Assembly: GCA_019694755.1 (NCBI GenBank)
Contig: JAIBBI010000034.1
Coordinates: 1-39,669 of the forward strand
Length of the DNA stretch: 39,669 nt
Origin: Gemmataceae bacterium
Lineage (GTDB): Bacteria > Planctomycetota > Planctomycetia > Gemmatales > Gemmataceae
Reading direction: 5' to 3'
Shown here: piece after piece, positions 1 to 6,921 of the stretch
How positions within the stretch are numbered: the first letter of the stretch is position 1
How the letters are laid out: each line of letters starts with the position of its first letter
Notes under the pieces: generated by a model
Told to the model about the DNA's origin: nothing
The model's database searches: none
What the model saw: only the letters and a program-made list of their open reading frames with translations
Position numbers and translations under genes: made by a program

Positions 1-1
1 C

Positions 2-106
2 AGCGCACCCGGCGATTCATACAATGACAGTCACGGCGGAGACGACTTCGGGTCGGCGCCGTCGCCCGCGGCCGGCGGCCCGGCCGAAGAGAGTATCCCG
101 TTCTGA
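2..106 (+). CDS. ssb: Single-stranded DNA-binding protein, C-terminal tail only
   Basis: The frame starting at base 2 reads through a Gly/Asp/Pro-rich stretch and stops at 104-106 after the residues EESIPF. A flexible acidic tail ending in a short acidic-Ile-Pro-Phe tip is the hallmark of bacterial SSB; this tip recruits replication and repair partners. The OB-fold domain lies outside the window. The gene directly precedes rplI and dnaB, which matches the common order rpsF-ssb-rplI-dnaB. The assignment rests on the tail and the neighbours only. Confidence 0.75.
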   Translation, partial: SAPGDSYNDSHGGDDFGSAPSPAAGGPAEESIPF

Positions 107-140
107 TCCCCTGGCGTGAACCGCCTCAGGACCGTTTCCC

Positions 141-710
141 ATGGCGAAAGCAAAGACCAAATCCGCGGCCCCGAAGGTCGAAGCCAAGACCAAGCCGCAG
201 CCGAAGGTCAAGAAGCGTAACCAGATCCTCAAGGGCAAGCACGGCGGCCAGCTCGTGGTGCTCGTCGAAGACGTCACGCACCTCGGCCGGTCCGGCGATG
301 TGGTCGAAGTCCGCCCCGGCTACGCCCGCAACTATCTGTTGCCGTACAGCCTGGCGACCAACCCGTCGGCCCACAACCTGAAGCTGATCGAGCGGTACAA
401 GGTCCGCGTGCAGCAGGCCCGCGAGGCCCGCATCGCCGACCTGAAGGTGCTCGCCGAACAAATCCAGCGGGTGAACATCACCATCGAGGCGAACGCCAAC
501 GAGGAAGGGCATCTGTTCGGCTCGGTCGGGCCTCTGGAAATCTCGAAGGCCCTCAAGGCCCGCAACCTCCAGGTCGAGCCGGACATGGTCAAGACGGAAG
601 CACTCATCAAGGAGTGCGGTCTGTATGCCGTGAACCTGAACCTCGGCCACGACATCGCCAGCGAAGTCAAGGTGCTGGTCGTCAAGCCGGCCGAAGGTGG
701 CCGCCGCTAG
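141..710 (+). CDS. rplI: Large ribosomal subunit protein L9 (bL9)
   Basis: This 189-residue protein is a structural component of the 50S subunit that binds 23S rRNA near the L1 stalk. From about residue 36 it has the L9 N-domain: residues VVLVEDV, then LGRSGDVVEVRPGYARNYLLP, the family signature with Gly and Asn-Tyr-Leu-Pro. The C-domain follows to the end. The roughly 35 residues before the domain are rich in Lys, Ala and Pro and are additional to the usual length of about 150. The start ATG at 141 follows a weak TCAGGA Shine-Dalgarno; no ATG lies nearer the core domain, so the extension appears genuine. It sits 34 bp after ssb and is followed by a terminator before dnaB. Confidence 0.96.
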   Translation: MAKAKTKSAAPKVEAKTKPQPKVKKRNQILKGKHGGQLVVLVEDVTHLGRSGDVVEVRPGYARNYLLPYSLATNPSAHNLKLIERYKVRVQQAREARIADLKVLAEQIQRVNITIEANANEEGHLFGSVGPLEISKALKARNLQVEPDMVKTEALIKECGLYAVNLNLGHDIASEVKVLVVKPAEGGRR

Positions 711-744
711 GCCGCCGCGCGACTGCCCACAGATTATCAACACG

Positions 745-774
745 AAGAAGAAGAGTTTCCGGACTCTTCTTCTT
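745..774 (+). terminator. Hairpin after rplI, probable intrinsic terminator or attenuator
   Basis: A perfect 12-bp inverted repeat (745-756 against 763-774) with a six-base TTCCGG loop lies between the rplI stop (710) and dnaB (822). The stem is AAGAAGAAGAGT and its complement. The sequence after it is TGTCGTTT, so the T-tract is poor. It probably reduces read-through from the ribosomal genes into dnaB, but the weak T-tract leaves partial termination possible. Confidence 0.65.
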
Positions 775-821
775 GTCGTTTAGCGACCGATTCACGGCAG
801 CTTTTTGGAGGAACCCCGGCG

Positions 822-2171
822 ATGGACGGAGTCGAGCGTCTGCCGCCGCAGAGTCGCGAGGCCGAGCGGTGCGTGATCGGCAGTATGCTGCGCGACAACA
901 TCGTGATCGGCGATGTCATCAACATCATCAATCGCGATAACTTTTACGTCGACGCCCACCAGAAGGTCTTCGAGGCCGTCACCAGGCTGCACAACGACGG
1001 CATGCCCGTTGATCTGGTGGTTCTGGCCGAGTACCTGATGGCCCAAAAGCAGATCGACGATGTGGGCGGCCCCGCCTACCTCGCCGAACTGTGGGACGCA
1101 GCGCCGACCGCCGCCAACGCCGAGTATTATGCCCGCATCGTCCGCGACAAGGCGATCGTCCGAAGCCTGATCCACACCGGCAACGAGATCCTTCGCGACG
1201 CGTACGACAACATCGGCGCGGCCGAGGAAATGCTCGAGACGGCCGAGCGCAAGATTCTCGACATCGCCCAGTCCGGCGTTATCGGCCAGACGACGTCGCT
1301 CGACGAGGCCATGAAGGAGGCGTACGACCGCATCGACGCCCGGGCCAACAAGGAGTTTGCCCATACCGGGGTGATGACGGGTTACACCGACCTCGATGAA
1401 CTGACGGCCGGCCTGCACAACAACGAGTTAATCCTACTCGCGGCCCGGCCCTCGGTCGGCAAGACGGCCTTCGCGCTGAACCTGATCCGGCACGTCATTC
1501 TCGGGCGGGCGTCGGTGCCGCCGGCCCCCGTGTTCTTCGTCAGCCTCGAACAGTCGCGCACGGAAATCGCCGAGCGTCTGCTCATCGCCCATTCCAAGGT
1601 CGACAGCCATAAGCTTCGCAAGGGGTTCCTGTCGTCCGAAGACATGCAGCGGCTCATCGAGGCCGGCGACCGGTTGCGGCCTGCGAAGCTGTTTATCGAC
1701 GACACGCCTCAGCAGGGCATGCTCCGCATCGCGGCCAACGCCCGACGGCTTAAGAAGCGGGAGCAGATCGCGCTCGTGGTCATTGATTACCTCCAGCTCA
1801 TCGATCCGGAAAACAAGCGGGACAGCCGGCAGGAGCAGGTGGCGCAGATCTCCCGGCGGCTCAAGTTCCTCGCCCGCGAACTCAAGATCCCGGTGATGGC
1901 GCTGGCCCAGGTGAACCGGTCGAGCGAAGACCGGCAGGACCACCGGCCCCGGCTCGCCGACCTCCGCGAATCGGGCAGCCTCGAGCAGGATGCCGACACC
2001 GTGTTCATGCTCCACCGCCCCGCCAAGCACGACGGCGGCGCGGAAGACAACCTGATGGAGCTGATCGTGGCCAAGCAGCGCAACGGCCCGACTGGTGAAA
2101 TTAACCTGAGCTTCATCAAGGACTACATGCTCTACGAGAACCACGCTTTCGGCTCCGGGGGGTACATATGA
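822..2171 (+). CDS. dnaB: Replicative DNA helicase DnaB
   Basis: This 449-residue protein is the hexameric 5'-3' helicase that unwinds DNA at the fork and contacts primase through its N-terminal domain. The N-terminal all-helical domain (about 5-110) begins with the typical LPPQSREAERCVIGSML. The RecA-like domain follows: Walker A ARPSVGKT at 208-215, Walker B with VVIDYLQLI, and the later segments LADLRESGSLEQDAD and FMLHRP typical of DnaB. No intein is present, although dnaB is a frequent intein host. The start ATG at 822 has GGAGG at 807-811. Its TGA overlaps the ATG of ispF (ATGA), which suggests translational coupling. Confidence 0.97.
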   Translation: MDGVERLPPQSREAERCVIGSMLRDNIVIGDVINIINRDNFYVDAHQKVFEAVTRLHNDGMPVDLVVLAEYLMAQKQIDDVGGPAYLAELWDAAPTAANAEYYARIVRDKAIVRSLIHTGNEILRDAYDNIGAAEEMLETAERKILDIAQSGVIGQTTSLDEAMKEAYDRIDARANKEFAHTGVMTGYTDLDELTAGLHNNELILLAARPSVGKTAFALNLIRHVILGRASVPPAPVFFVSLEQSRTEIAERLLIAHSKVDSHKLRKGFLSSEDMQRLIEAGDRLRPAKLFIDDTPQQGMLRIAANARRLKKREQIALVVIDYLQLIDPENKRDSRQEQVAQISRRLKFLARELKIPVMALAQVNRSSEDRQDHRPRLADLRESGSLEQDADTVFMLHRPAKHDGGAEDNLMELIVAKQRNGPTGEINLSFIKDYMLYENHAFGSGGYI

Positions 2172-2653
2172 GCCGCTGGCGAGTCGGCTCGGGGCACGAC
2201 ACCCACCGCCTGGAAGCGGGCAGGCCGCTCATCCTCGCCGGCGTGCGCATCGAGTACCCGCGCGGGCTGGCCGGGCACTCCGACGCGGACGTTGTGCTGC
2301 ATGCAGTGACGGATGCGATCCTCGGGGCGGCCGGCCTGGGGGACATCGGCGAACACTTTCCAGATACCGACCCTCAGTGGAAGGGGGCCGACTCGGCCTT
2401 GTTTCTTGCGGCCGCGTTGGCGAAACTCGCCGGGCACGGCTGGCATGTCGGCAACGTCGACGTGACCGTCTTCGCCCAGGAGCCGAAGCTCTCGGTCCAC
2501 AAGCCGGCGATGGTCGCCAACCTGGCCCGGCTGCTCGGTGTCGAGCCTACCGCGGTCAACGTGAAGGCCAAGACGGGCGAGCGCGTCGGCCATATCGGCC
2601 GGGGCGAGGCGATCGGCTGCCACGCGGTGGTACTCATCGAGTCGAATCAGTAA
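2168..2653 (+). CDS. ispF: 2-C-methyl-D-erythritol 2,4-cyclodiphosphate synthase
   Basis: This 161-residue enzyme of the MEP isoprenoid pathway converts CDP-methylerythritol 2-phosphate into the cyclic diphosphate with loss of CMP. The metal-binding pattern GHDTHRL (Asp11, His13) and the following HSDAD and His45 are present. The C-terminal signature with KTGERVGHIGRGE closes the active site. The length is the family standard. The ATG overlaps the dnaB stop by four bases. The cysS gene follows 14 bp later, so dnaB-ispF-cysS likely form one transcript. Pairing of ispF with cysS recurs in other bacteria. Confidence 0.96.
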   Translation: MSRWRVGSGHDTHRLEAGRPLILAGVRIEYPRGLAGHSDADVVLHAVTDAILGAAGLGDIGEHFPDTDPQWKGADSALFLAAALAKLAGHGWHVGNVDVTVFAQEPKLSVHKPAMVANLARLLGVEPTAVNVKAKTGERVGHIGRGEAIGCHAVVLIESNQ

Positions 2654-2667
2654 TCGCAGGACGGGAC

Positions 2668-4107
2668 ATGGCTATCAAGGTCTACAACACGCTCACCCGC
2701 GAAAAGCAGGCGTTTCACAAGCAGCCCGGCGAACGGGTCACCATGTACGTCTGCGGCCCCACGGTGTACAAGCCGTCGCACATCGGGCACATGGTCGGCC
2801 CGGTCATCTTCGACACGGTGAAGCGGTTCCTCACCTATCGCGGCTACACCGTCGATTGGGTCGTCAACATCACCGACGTCGACGACAAGCTCATCAAGCG
2901 GGCGGCGGAGTTGGGCACGACAGTCCCAGCCCTCGCGGCCCAGATGACCCGCGATTACGAAGACTGCCTGAGGAAGCTGAACGTCACCGGCATCAACCAG
3001 ATGCCAAAAGCGACCGAACACATTGCCGGCATGATCGCGATGATCGGCCAACTGATCGGGAAGGGCTACGCCTACCCGGCCGGGGGCGACGTGTACTTCG
3101 ACGTGTCGAAGGATGCCGACTACGGCAAACTTTGCAATCGCGACCCGGAACAACTCGAAGCCGGGGCCCGCATCGAAGTCAGCGATCGCAAGAAGAACCC
3201 GGGCGACTTCGCACTGTGGAAAGGCGCGAAGCCGGGCGAGCCGAAGGACGTGGTCTGGGAAAGCCCGTGGGGCCCCGGCCGGCCGGGCTGGCACATCGAG
3301 TGCAGCGTGATGAGTGCGGCCGCGCTCGGCAAGACGATCGACATCCACGGCGGCGGGCTCGACCTCCAGTTCCCCCACCACGAGAACGAACTCGCCCAGA
3401 GCGAGTCGGCCAACGATCAGGAATTCGCCCGGGTCTGGATGCACAACGGCCTGCTGCGTATGGGCGGCGGCAAGATGGCCGGGTCGGTCGGAAACGTCGT
3501 CAACATCGCGGACCTGCTGCAGAAGCACAACCCGGAGACGGTCCGATTCCTTCTGCTCGGCACGCATTACCGCAGCCCGATCGAGTACTCCGACGACCGC
3601 CTGGCCGAGGTGGGGAGGTCGCTCCAGAGCTTCTACCGGTTCTTCGAGCGGTTCGAGCGGATGTCAGGCCAGAGCTTTCATGCGCTGCCGACCGCGCCGG
3701 TGACCGCGCCGGCATTCGTGGCCGGCCTCAAGGACAAGTTTCTGGAATGCCTCGACGACGACTTCAACACGGGTGGCGCAGTCGGTGTGCTATTTGAACT
3801 GCTGACTGCGTTGAACAAGTACGCCGACGAGCGAAAGCTGGAGAAGGACCCGCCGGCCGAGTTTCTCGCGGCTGTCGGCGTCATGCGCGAGTTGTCAAAC
3901 CTTCTGGGCCTGTTTTGGGCTCCGGTGGCCGCCCGGGCAGACGACGCCTTAGTCGGTGGACTAATGAAGCTGATTATCGATCTCCGCGCCGAGGCGCGGG
4001 CGTCGAAGAACTTCGCGACGGCCGACACGATCCGTAAGCGTCTCACCGAGTTGAAAGTCACGCTCGAAGACCGGCCGGGCGGCACGACCGACTGGCGCGT
4101 CGGCTAG
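2668..4107 (+). CDS. cysS: Cysteine--tRNA ligase
   Basis: This 479-residue class I aminoacyl-tRNA synthetase charges tRNA-Cys. The ATG at 2668 gives the usual N-terminus IKVYNTLTREKQ, whereas the frame upstream is only the read-through of ispF. The HIGH motif is at residues 38-41. Zinc ligands are visible as Cys29 (VCGPTVY), Cys212 (WHIECS), His237/238 and Glu239/241 (PHHENE). The KMSKS loop is unusual: residues 269-273 read KMAGS, so the second lysine is replaced by glycine. The C-terminal helical anticodon-binding domain is intact to the normal length. The gene ends the dnaB-ispF-cysS cluster. Confidence 0.95.
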   Translation: MAIKVYNTLTREKQAFHKQPGERVTMYVCGPTVYKPSHIGHMVGPVIFDTVKRFLTYRGYTVDWVVNITDVDDKLIKRAAELGTTVPALAAQMTRDYEDCLRKLNVTGINQMPKATEHIAGMIAMIGQLIGKGYAYPAGGDVYFDVSKDADYGKLCNRDPEQLEAGARIEVSDRKKNPGDFALWKGAKPGEPKDVVWESPWGPGRPGWHIECSVMSAAALGKTIDIHGGGLDLQFPHHENELAQSESANDQEFARVWMHNGLLRMGGGKMAGSVGNVVNIADLLQKHNPETVRFLLLGTHYRSPIEYSDDRLAEVGRSLQSFYRFFERFERMSGQSFHALPTAPVTAPAFVAGLKDKFLECLDDDFNTGGAVGVLFELLTALNKYADERKLEKDPPAEFLAAVGVMRELSNLLGLFWAPVAARADDALVGGLMKLIIDLRAEARASKNFATADTIRKRLTELKVTLEDRPGGTTDWRVG

Positions 4108-4156
4108 CGCGACTTGACTCCGGTCAATAAGACAATGTTCGGCGGAAGAGGGTTTC

Positions 4157-4468
4157 GTGGTGGAGCCGCCGGAACGGATCGACAGGTTCCGCGTCGTGGA
4201 GTACGGCTTCTTCGCGCAGCCGATTCTCCCGACCGGGTATGTCCCGCCGCCCGATGGCCGATCGTCAATGCGTCCGGTTCAAAACCTAGCGATCTGCACC
4301 GCGGAAGGGGTGGACGGGTACTACCTGCTGTTCTGCGAACCGGACTGGCAGTACGTGACGTACAGCTTCAACGAGACACTGGAGTGCACCAAGCGGTCGC
4401 CGCTGGTGGAGTTCGGGCAGAACGTGGCAGCGTGGCGCACGACAGGCCGAACCAGGCGCTGCACCTGA
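4157..4468 (+). CDS. Hypothetical small protein, possible cassette gene
   Basis: I do not recognise this family. The frame from GTG 4157 (or GTG 4160, after a GGAAGAGGG Shine-Dalgarno-like stretch) gives 103 residues, beginning VEPPERIDRFRVVEYGFF and rich in aromatic residues, with no signal peptide or membrane segment. The segment up to about residue 94 looks protein-like. The last residues read into the palindromic element that starts at 4446, and the stop (4466-4468) lies inside it, so the natural C-terminus may have been altered. The gene interrupts the interval between cysS and dapA and is flanked by GTTCG-type sites (4137 and 4502), as expected for an inserted single-gene cassette. It could be a decayed gene. 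Confidence 0.5.
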   Translation: MVEPPERIDRFRVVEYGFFAQPILPTGYVPPPDGRSSMRPVQNLAICTAEGVDGYYLLFCEPDWQYVTYSFNETLECTKRSPLVEFGQNVAAWRTTGRTRRCT

Positions 4469-4517
4469 ACGCCGCAAAGCCGGCGGCAGGTGAACTGGGT
4501 CGTTCGCGTCGTTGAAT
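4446..4517 (+). repeat. attC-like palindromic element (dispersed 'NQALHLN' repeat)
   Basis: The element starts with GCCGAAC (4446-4452). It contains CACCTG (4462-4467) pairing with CAGGTG (4487-4492), an inner CCGC/GCGG pair around an AAAGCCG loop, and ends with GTTCGCG (4502-4508) followed by GTTGAAT (4511-4517). This layout of an outer RYYYAAC-like / GTTRRRY-like pair around an imperfect hairpin resembles integron attC sites. One frame reads NQALHLNAAKPA, a string I recall as recurring behind small genes in Gemmata-like genomes. What is seen is the palindrome; the integron link is an inference. Confidence 0.55.
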
Positions 4518-4546
4518 CGAGAAGGATACTCGGGTTTCGTGATTTC

Positions 4547-5434
4547 ATGTCATTGAATGCTGAACAACTTCGGGGCACGTGCACGGCCCTCGTGACGCCG
4601 TTCGACGATTCGGCCGAACACATCGACGAAGCGTCGTTTCACCGGCTGATCGATCAACAGATTCAGGCCAAAGTCAGCGGTCTGGTCGTATGCGGCTCGA
4701 CCGGCGAGGCGTGCTGCCTCTCGCTCGCCGAATATGAACGGGCCATCGGGCTGGTGAAAGACCGTGTTGCCGGGAGGGTGCCGATCATCGCGGGGCTGTC
4801 GCTCAGCTCCACGGCGTGTGCCGTCGATGCCGGGCGGATCGCCCGAGGCGCGGGGGCCGACGCGCTGCTGATGGCCGCCCCGCCGTACAACAAGCCGTCG
4901 CAAGAGGGGATCTTTCGGCACACTCGGGCGGTGGCCGAGGCTACGGGACTGCCGATCATCGCTTACAACATCCCCGGCCGATCAGCCGTGGGCATGAGCC
5001 CGGCCACGATCGCCCGCATGGCGGAAGCCGGGTTCGTGATCGGGGCAAAGGACTCCACCGGCTCACTCGATTCCGTGCTCGACCTGCTGGCCGTTGCGCC
5101 ACCCGGTCTGCGCGTGCTATCGGGGGAAGACTCACTGGTCTGGCCGATCATGAGTTGCGGCGGCTTCGGGACGATCTCCGCGTCGGCCAATGTCGCACCG
5201 GACCGGTTTGTCGCCCTGACCGATGCGGCCCTGGCCGGCGACATCCCGAAGGCCCGGCGACTTCAACTGGAACTCCTGCCGCTGATCCGTGCGCTGTTCC
5301 TGGAATCGAACCCCGGGCCGGCGAAGGCCGCGCTGTGGCTCCAAGGTGTGATTGCGTCGCCGGCCGTGCGGATGCCCTTGCTCCGCGCCGGCGATGCCAC
5401 GATCGCACGGCTGAAGGAACTGCTTTCCGTTTAA
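4547..5434 (+). CDS. dapA: 4-hydroxy-tetrahydrodipicolinate synthase
   Basis: This 295-residue class I aldolase condenses pyruvate with aspartate semialdehyde at the entry of the lysine/diaminopimelate pathway. The Schiff-base lysine is Lys168 (IGAKDSTGS). The catalytic Tyr140 and Arg145 lie in AYNIPGRS, and the Ser51-Thr52 pair is in GSTGE, where many homologues have Thr-Thr. I chose ATG 4547 because the product then begins MSLNAEQLRGTCTALVTPF, matching family N-termini; an upstream ATG at 4490 lies inside the repeat. Shine-Dalgarno support for 4547 is weak. The gene converges on dapL, eight bases away, which supplies a later step of the same pathway. NAL-type family members are alternatives but fit the context less well. 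Confidence 0.9.
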   Translation: MSLNAEQLRGTCTALVTPFDDSAEHIDEASFHRLIDQQIQAKVSGLVVCGSTGEACCLSLAEYERAIGLVKDRVAGRVPIIAGLSLSSTACAVDAGRIARGAGADALLMAAPPYNKPSQEGIFRHTRAVAEATGLPIIAYNIPGRSAVGMSPATIARMAEAGFVIGAKDSTGSLDSVLDLLAVAPPGLRVLSGEDSLVWPIMSCGGFGTISASANVAPDRFVALTDAALAGDIPKARRLQLELLPLIRALFLESNPGPAKAALWLQGVIASPAVRMPLLRAGDATIARLKELLSV

Positions 5435-5442
5435 GGCGCCCG

Positions 5443-6669
5443 CTACAGCTTGCCGTGAACGAGTCGTGATTCCAGCGCGGCAAACACGGCGTCCTCGTCG
5501 GCGAAGTCGCGAGTTCCCACTTCAAACGTCATTGAGAATCGCAGGTGCGGGCCGGCCTCATCCCAGGGGACGGTGACGAGTCCGAATCGCGTGATCAGAT
5601 CGTCGGCCATCGCCTGAGCCGTCGGATACCTCCGGCCCTGAAACACCTCCGGCACCGGGACGTAAAGGTAAAACGTGCTCGGCGAAGCTTGGCAGGGGAT
5701 GCCCGCGGTAGTGAGAATTGCTGCCGTTCGCTCGAGTCGCCGCCGGTACCGCGCCCGATTAGCCTCAAGCAGGCCGCGGGATTTGTCGAGCGCCTCGATC
5801 CCGGCCATCTGGATCGCGATGAACTGGCCGTTGTCGGTATTGTCTTTGACGAGGGCAAAGGCCTTCACGAGCGGGGCTCCTCCGGCCACGAACCCGAGGC
5901 GATAGCCCTGCATGTTGTAGCTCTTCGACAGGGAGTACAACTCCAGACACACGTCTCTGCCGCCGGGCACTGTCAACGGTGAGTGGAATTCGCCGTCGAA
6001 TACGTAGTCGGCATAGGCCGCGTCCTGCACGATGACGAAGCGGTAGCGGTGGGCCAGTTCGACGACCCGGGTCATGAACTCCCGGGTCGCGACCGCACCG
6101 GTCGGGTTGTTCGGGTAGTTGAGCAGTAGCAGTTTGGGTGATCGGTTGCGAATGACCACTTCCAATTCCGCGAGGTCGGGCAAAAAGGCATGCCGGCGAT
6201 GGAGAAGCAATTGGATGACATCCGCGCCGAGCCATGAACACATCTTGGGCAGCACGGGGTAACCGGGTTCGGTGGCGATGACGGCGTCGCCGGGATTGCA
6301 GAAGGCGAGCGGGATCTGAGCCAGGGCGGTCTTCGTACCGATGCAGTGCATGATCTCGGTGGACGGGTCGAAGTCGCTTCGGAGCAATCGCTTCAGGTAT
6401 CGCGCGGCCGCCTCGCGGAACGGCATGACGCCGTTGCACGGGTAGATGCGATTGGCCCTCTCGCATACCGCGTCACTGAGGCGCGCGATGATATTGTCGC
6501 TCGGCAATTCCTCGGGTTCGCCGACGCCCATGTCGATGAGCTTGATGTCGGGGTACTTCGTAGCGAAGGCCCGCTTGGCGTCGTCGATGAGTGTGAATTT
6601 GAAGGTTTGCCCCGGCTGACCAAACTTGTGCCCGCCGATCCGCTCTGCGAACAAAGACCGCTCTGACAT
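5443..6669 (-). CDS. dapL: LL-diaminopimelate aminotransferase
   Basis: This 408-residue fold-type I PLP enzyme converts tetrahydrodipicolinate directly to LL-2,6-diaminopimelate with glutamate as donor, bypassing the succinyl and acetyl routes. The PLP lysine is Lys249 (SLSKSYNMQGYR). NYPNNPTG (184-191) and DAAYADYVF are the cofactor-binding segments. The N-terminal part, with RAFATKYPDIKLIDMGVGEPEE and RIYPCNGVMPFREA, is characteristic of the DapL group rather than aspartate aminotransferase. The ATG at 6669 follows GGGGAGAC. It faces dapA tail-to-tail with an eight-base gap. DapL is the typical planctomycete and chlamydial route to diaminopimelate for lysine and peptidoglycan. Confidence 0.9.
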   Translation of the reverse strand: MSERSLFAERIGGHKFGQPGQTFKFTLIDDAKRAFATKYPDIKLIDMGVGEPEELPSDNIIARLSDAVCERANRIYPCNGVMPFREAAARYLKRLLRSDFDPSTEIMHCIGTKTALAQIPLAFCNPGDAVIATEPGYPVLPKMCSWLGADVIQLLLHRRHAFLPDLAELEVVIRNRSPKLLLLNYPNNPTGAVATREFMTRVVELAHRYRFVIVQDAAYADYVFDGEFHSPLTVPGGRDVCLELYSLSKSYNMQGYRLGFVAGGAPLVKAFALVKDNTDNGQFIAIQMAGIEALDKSRGLLEANRARYRRRLERTAAILTTAGIPCQASPSTFYLYVPVPEVFQGRRYPTAQAMADDLITRFGLVTVPWDEAGPHLRFSMTFEVGTRDFADEDAVFAALESRLVHGKL

Positions 6670-6841
6670 GAATCACCGTCTCCCCGTGGCGAGAAGAGAT
6701 TTTAGTGATGCCCAACGGAACGGTACGCCTGGCGTCACGACCGGCGCGGACGGCCAAGTTTTCCCGACCGGAATGTGCTCCGCATCTCCCCCGGCGGTTT
6801 CGGTGGTCCGGGCCGACTCTTCCTATTCGGGAGCTTTTTCC

Positions 6842-6869
6842 TTGCAATTTTGCCGGAGTCAGGGACAAT
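6842..6869 (+). promoter_or_regulatory. Candidate sigma-70-type promoter for the haloperoxidase gene
   Basis: TTGCAA (6842-6847) is followed after 16 bases by GACAAT (6864-6869), 52 bp before the chosen ATG at 6922. Both boxes match the consensus at four of six positions. The dapL-haloperoxidase divergent gap (6670-6921) shows no other recognisable element. Confidence 0.35.
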
Positions 6870-6921
6870 TGGCGTACCCGTCACGTTTCGCACACTATCG
6901 GCAGTTGGCCAGGGTGATCCC

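Noticed and set aside
126-743. 205-residue minus-strand frame over rplI
   Set aside because: It mirrors the real L9 gene, and its Leu/Asp/Gly-rich sequence shows no family.
4114-4515. Reading frame containing NQALHLNAAKPA
   Set aside because: The peptide is a translation of the palindromic repeat and the upstream part is unlike any protein; the frame starting at 4157 is more protein-like.
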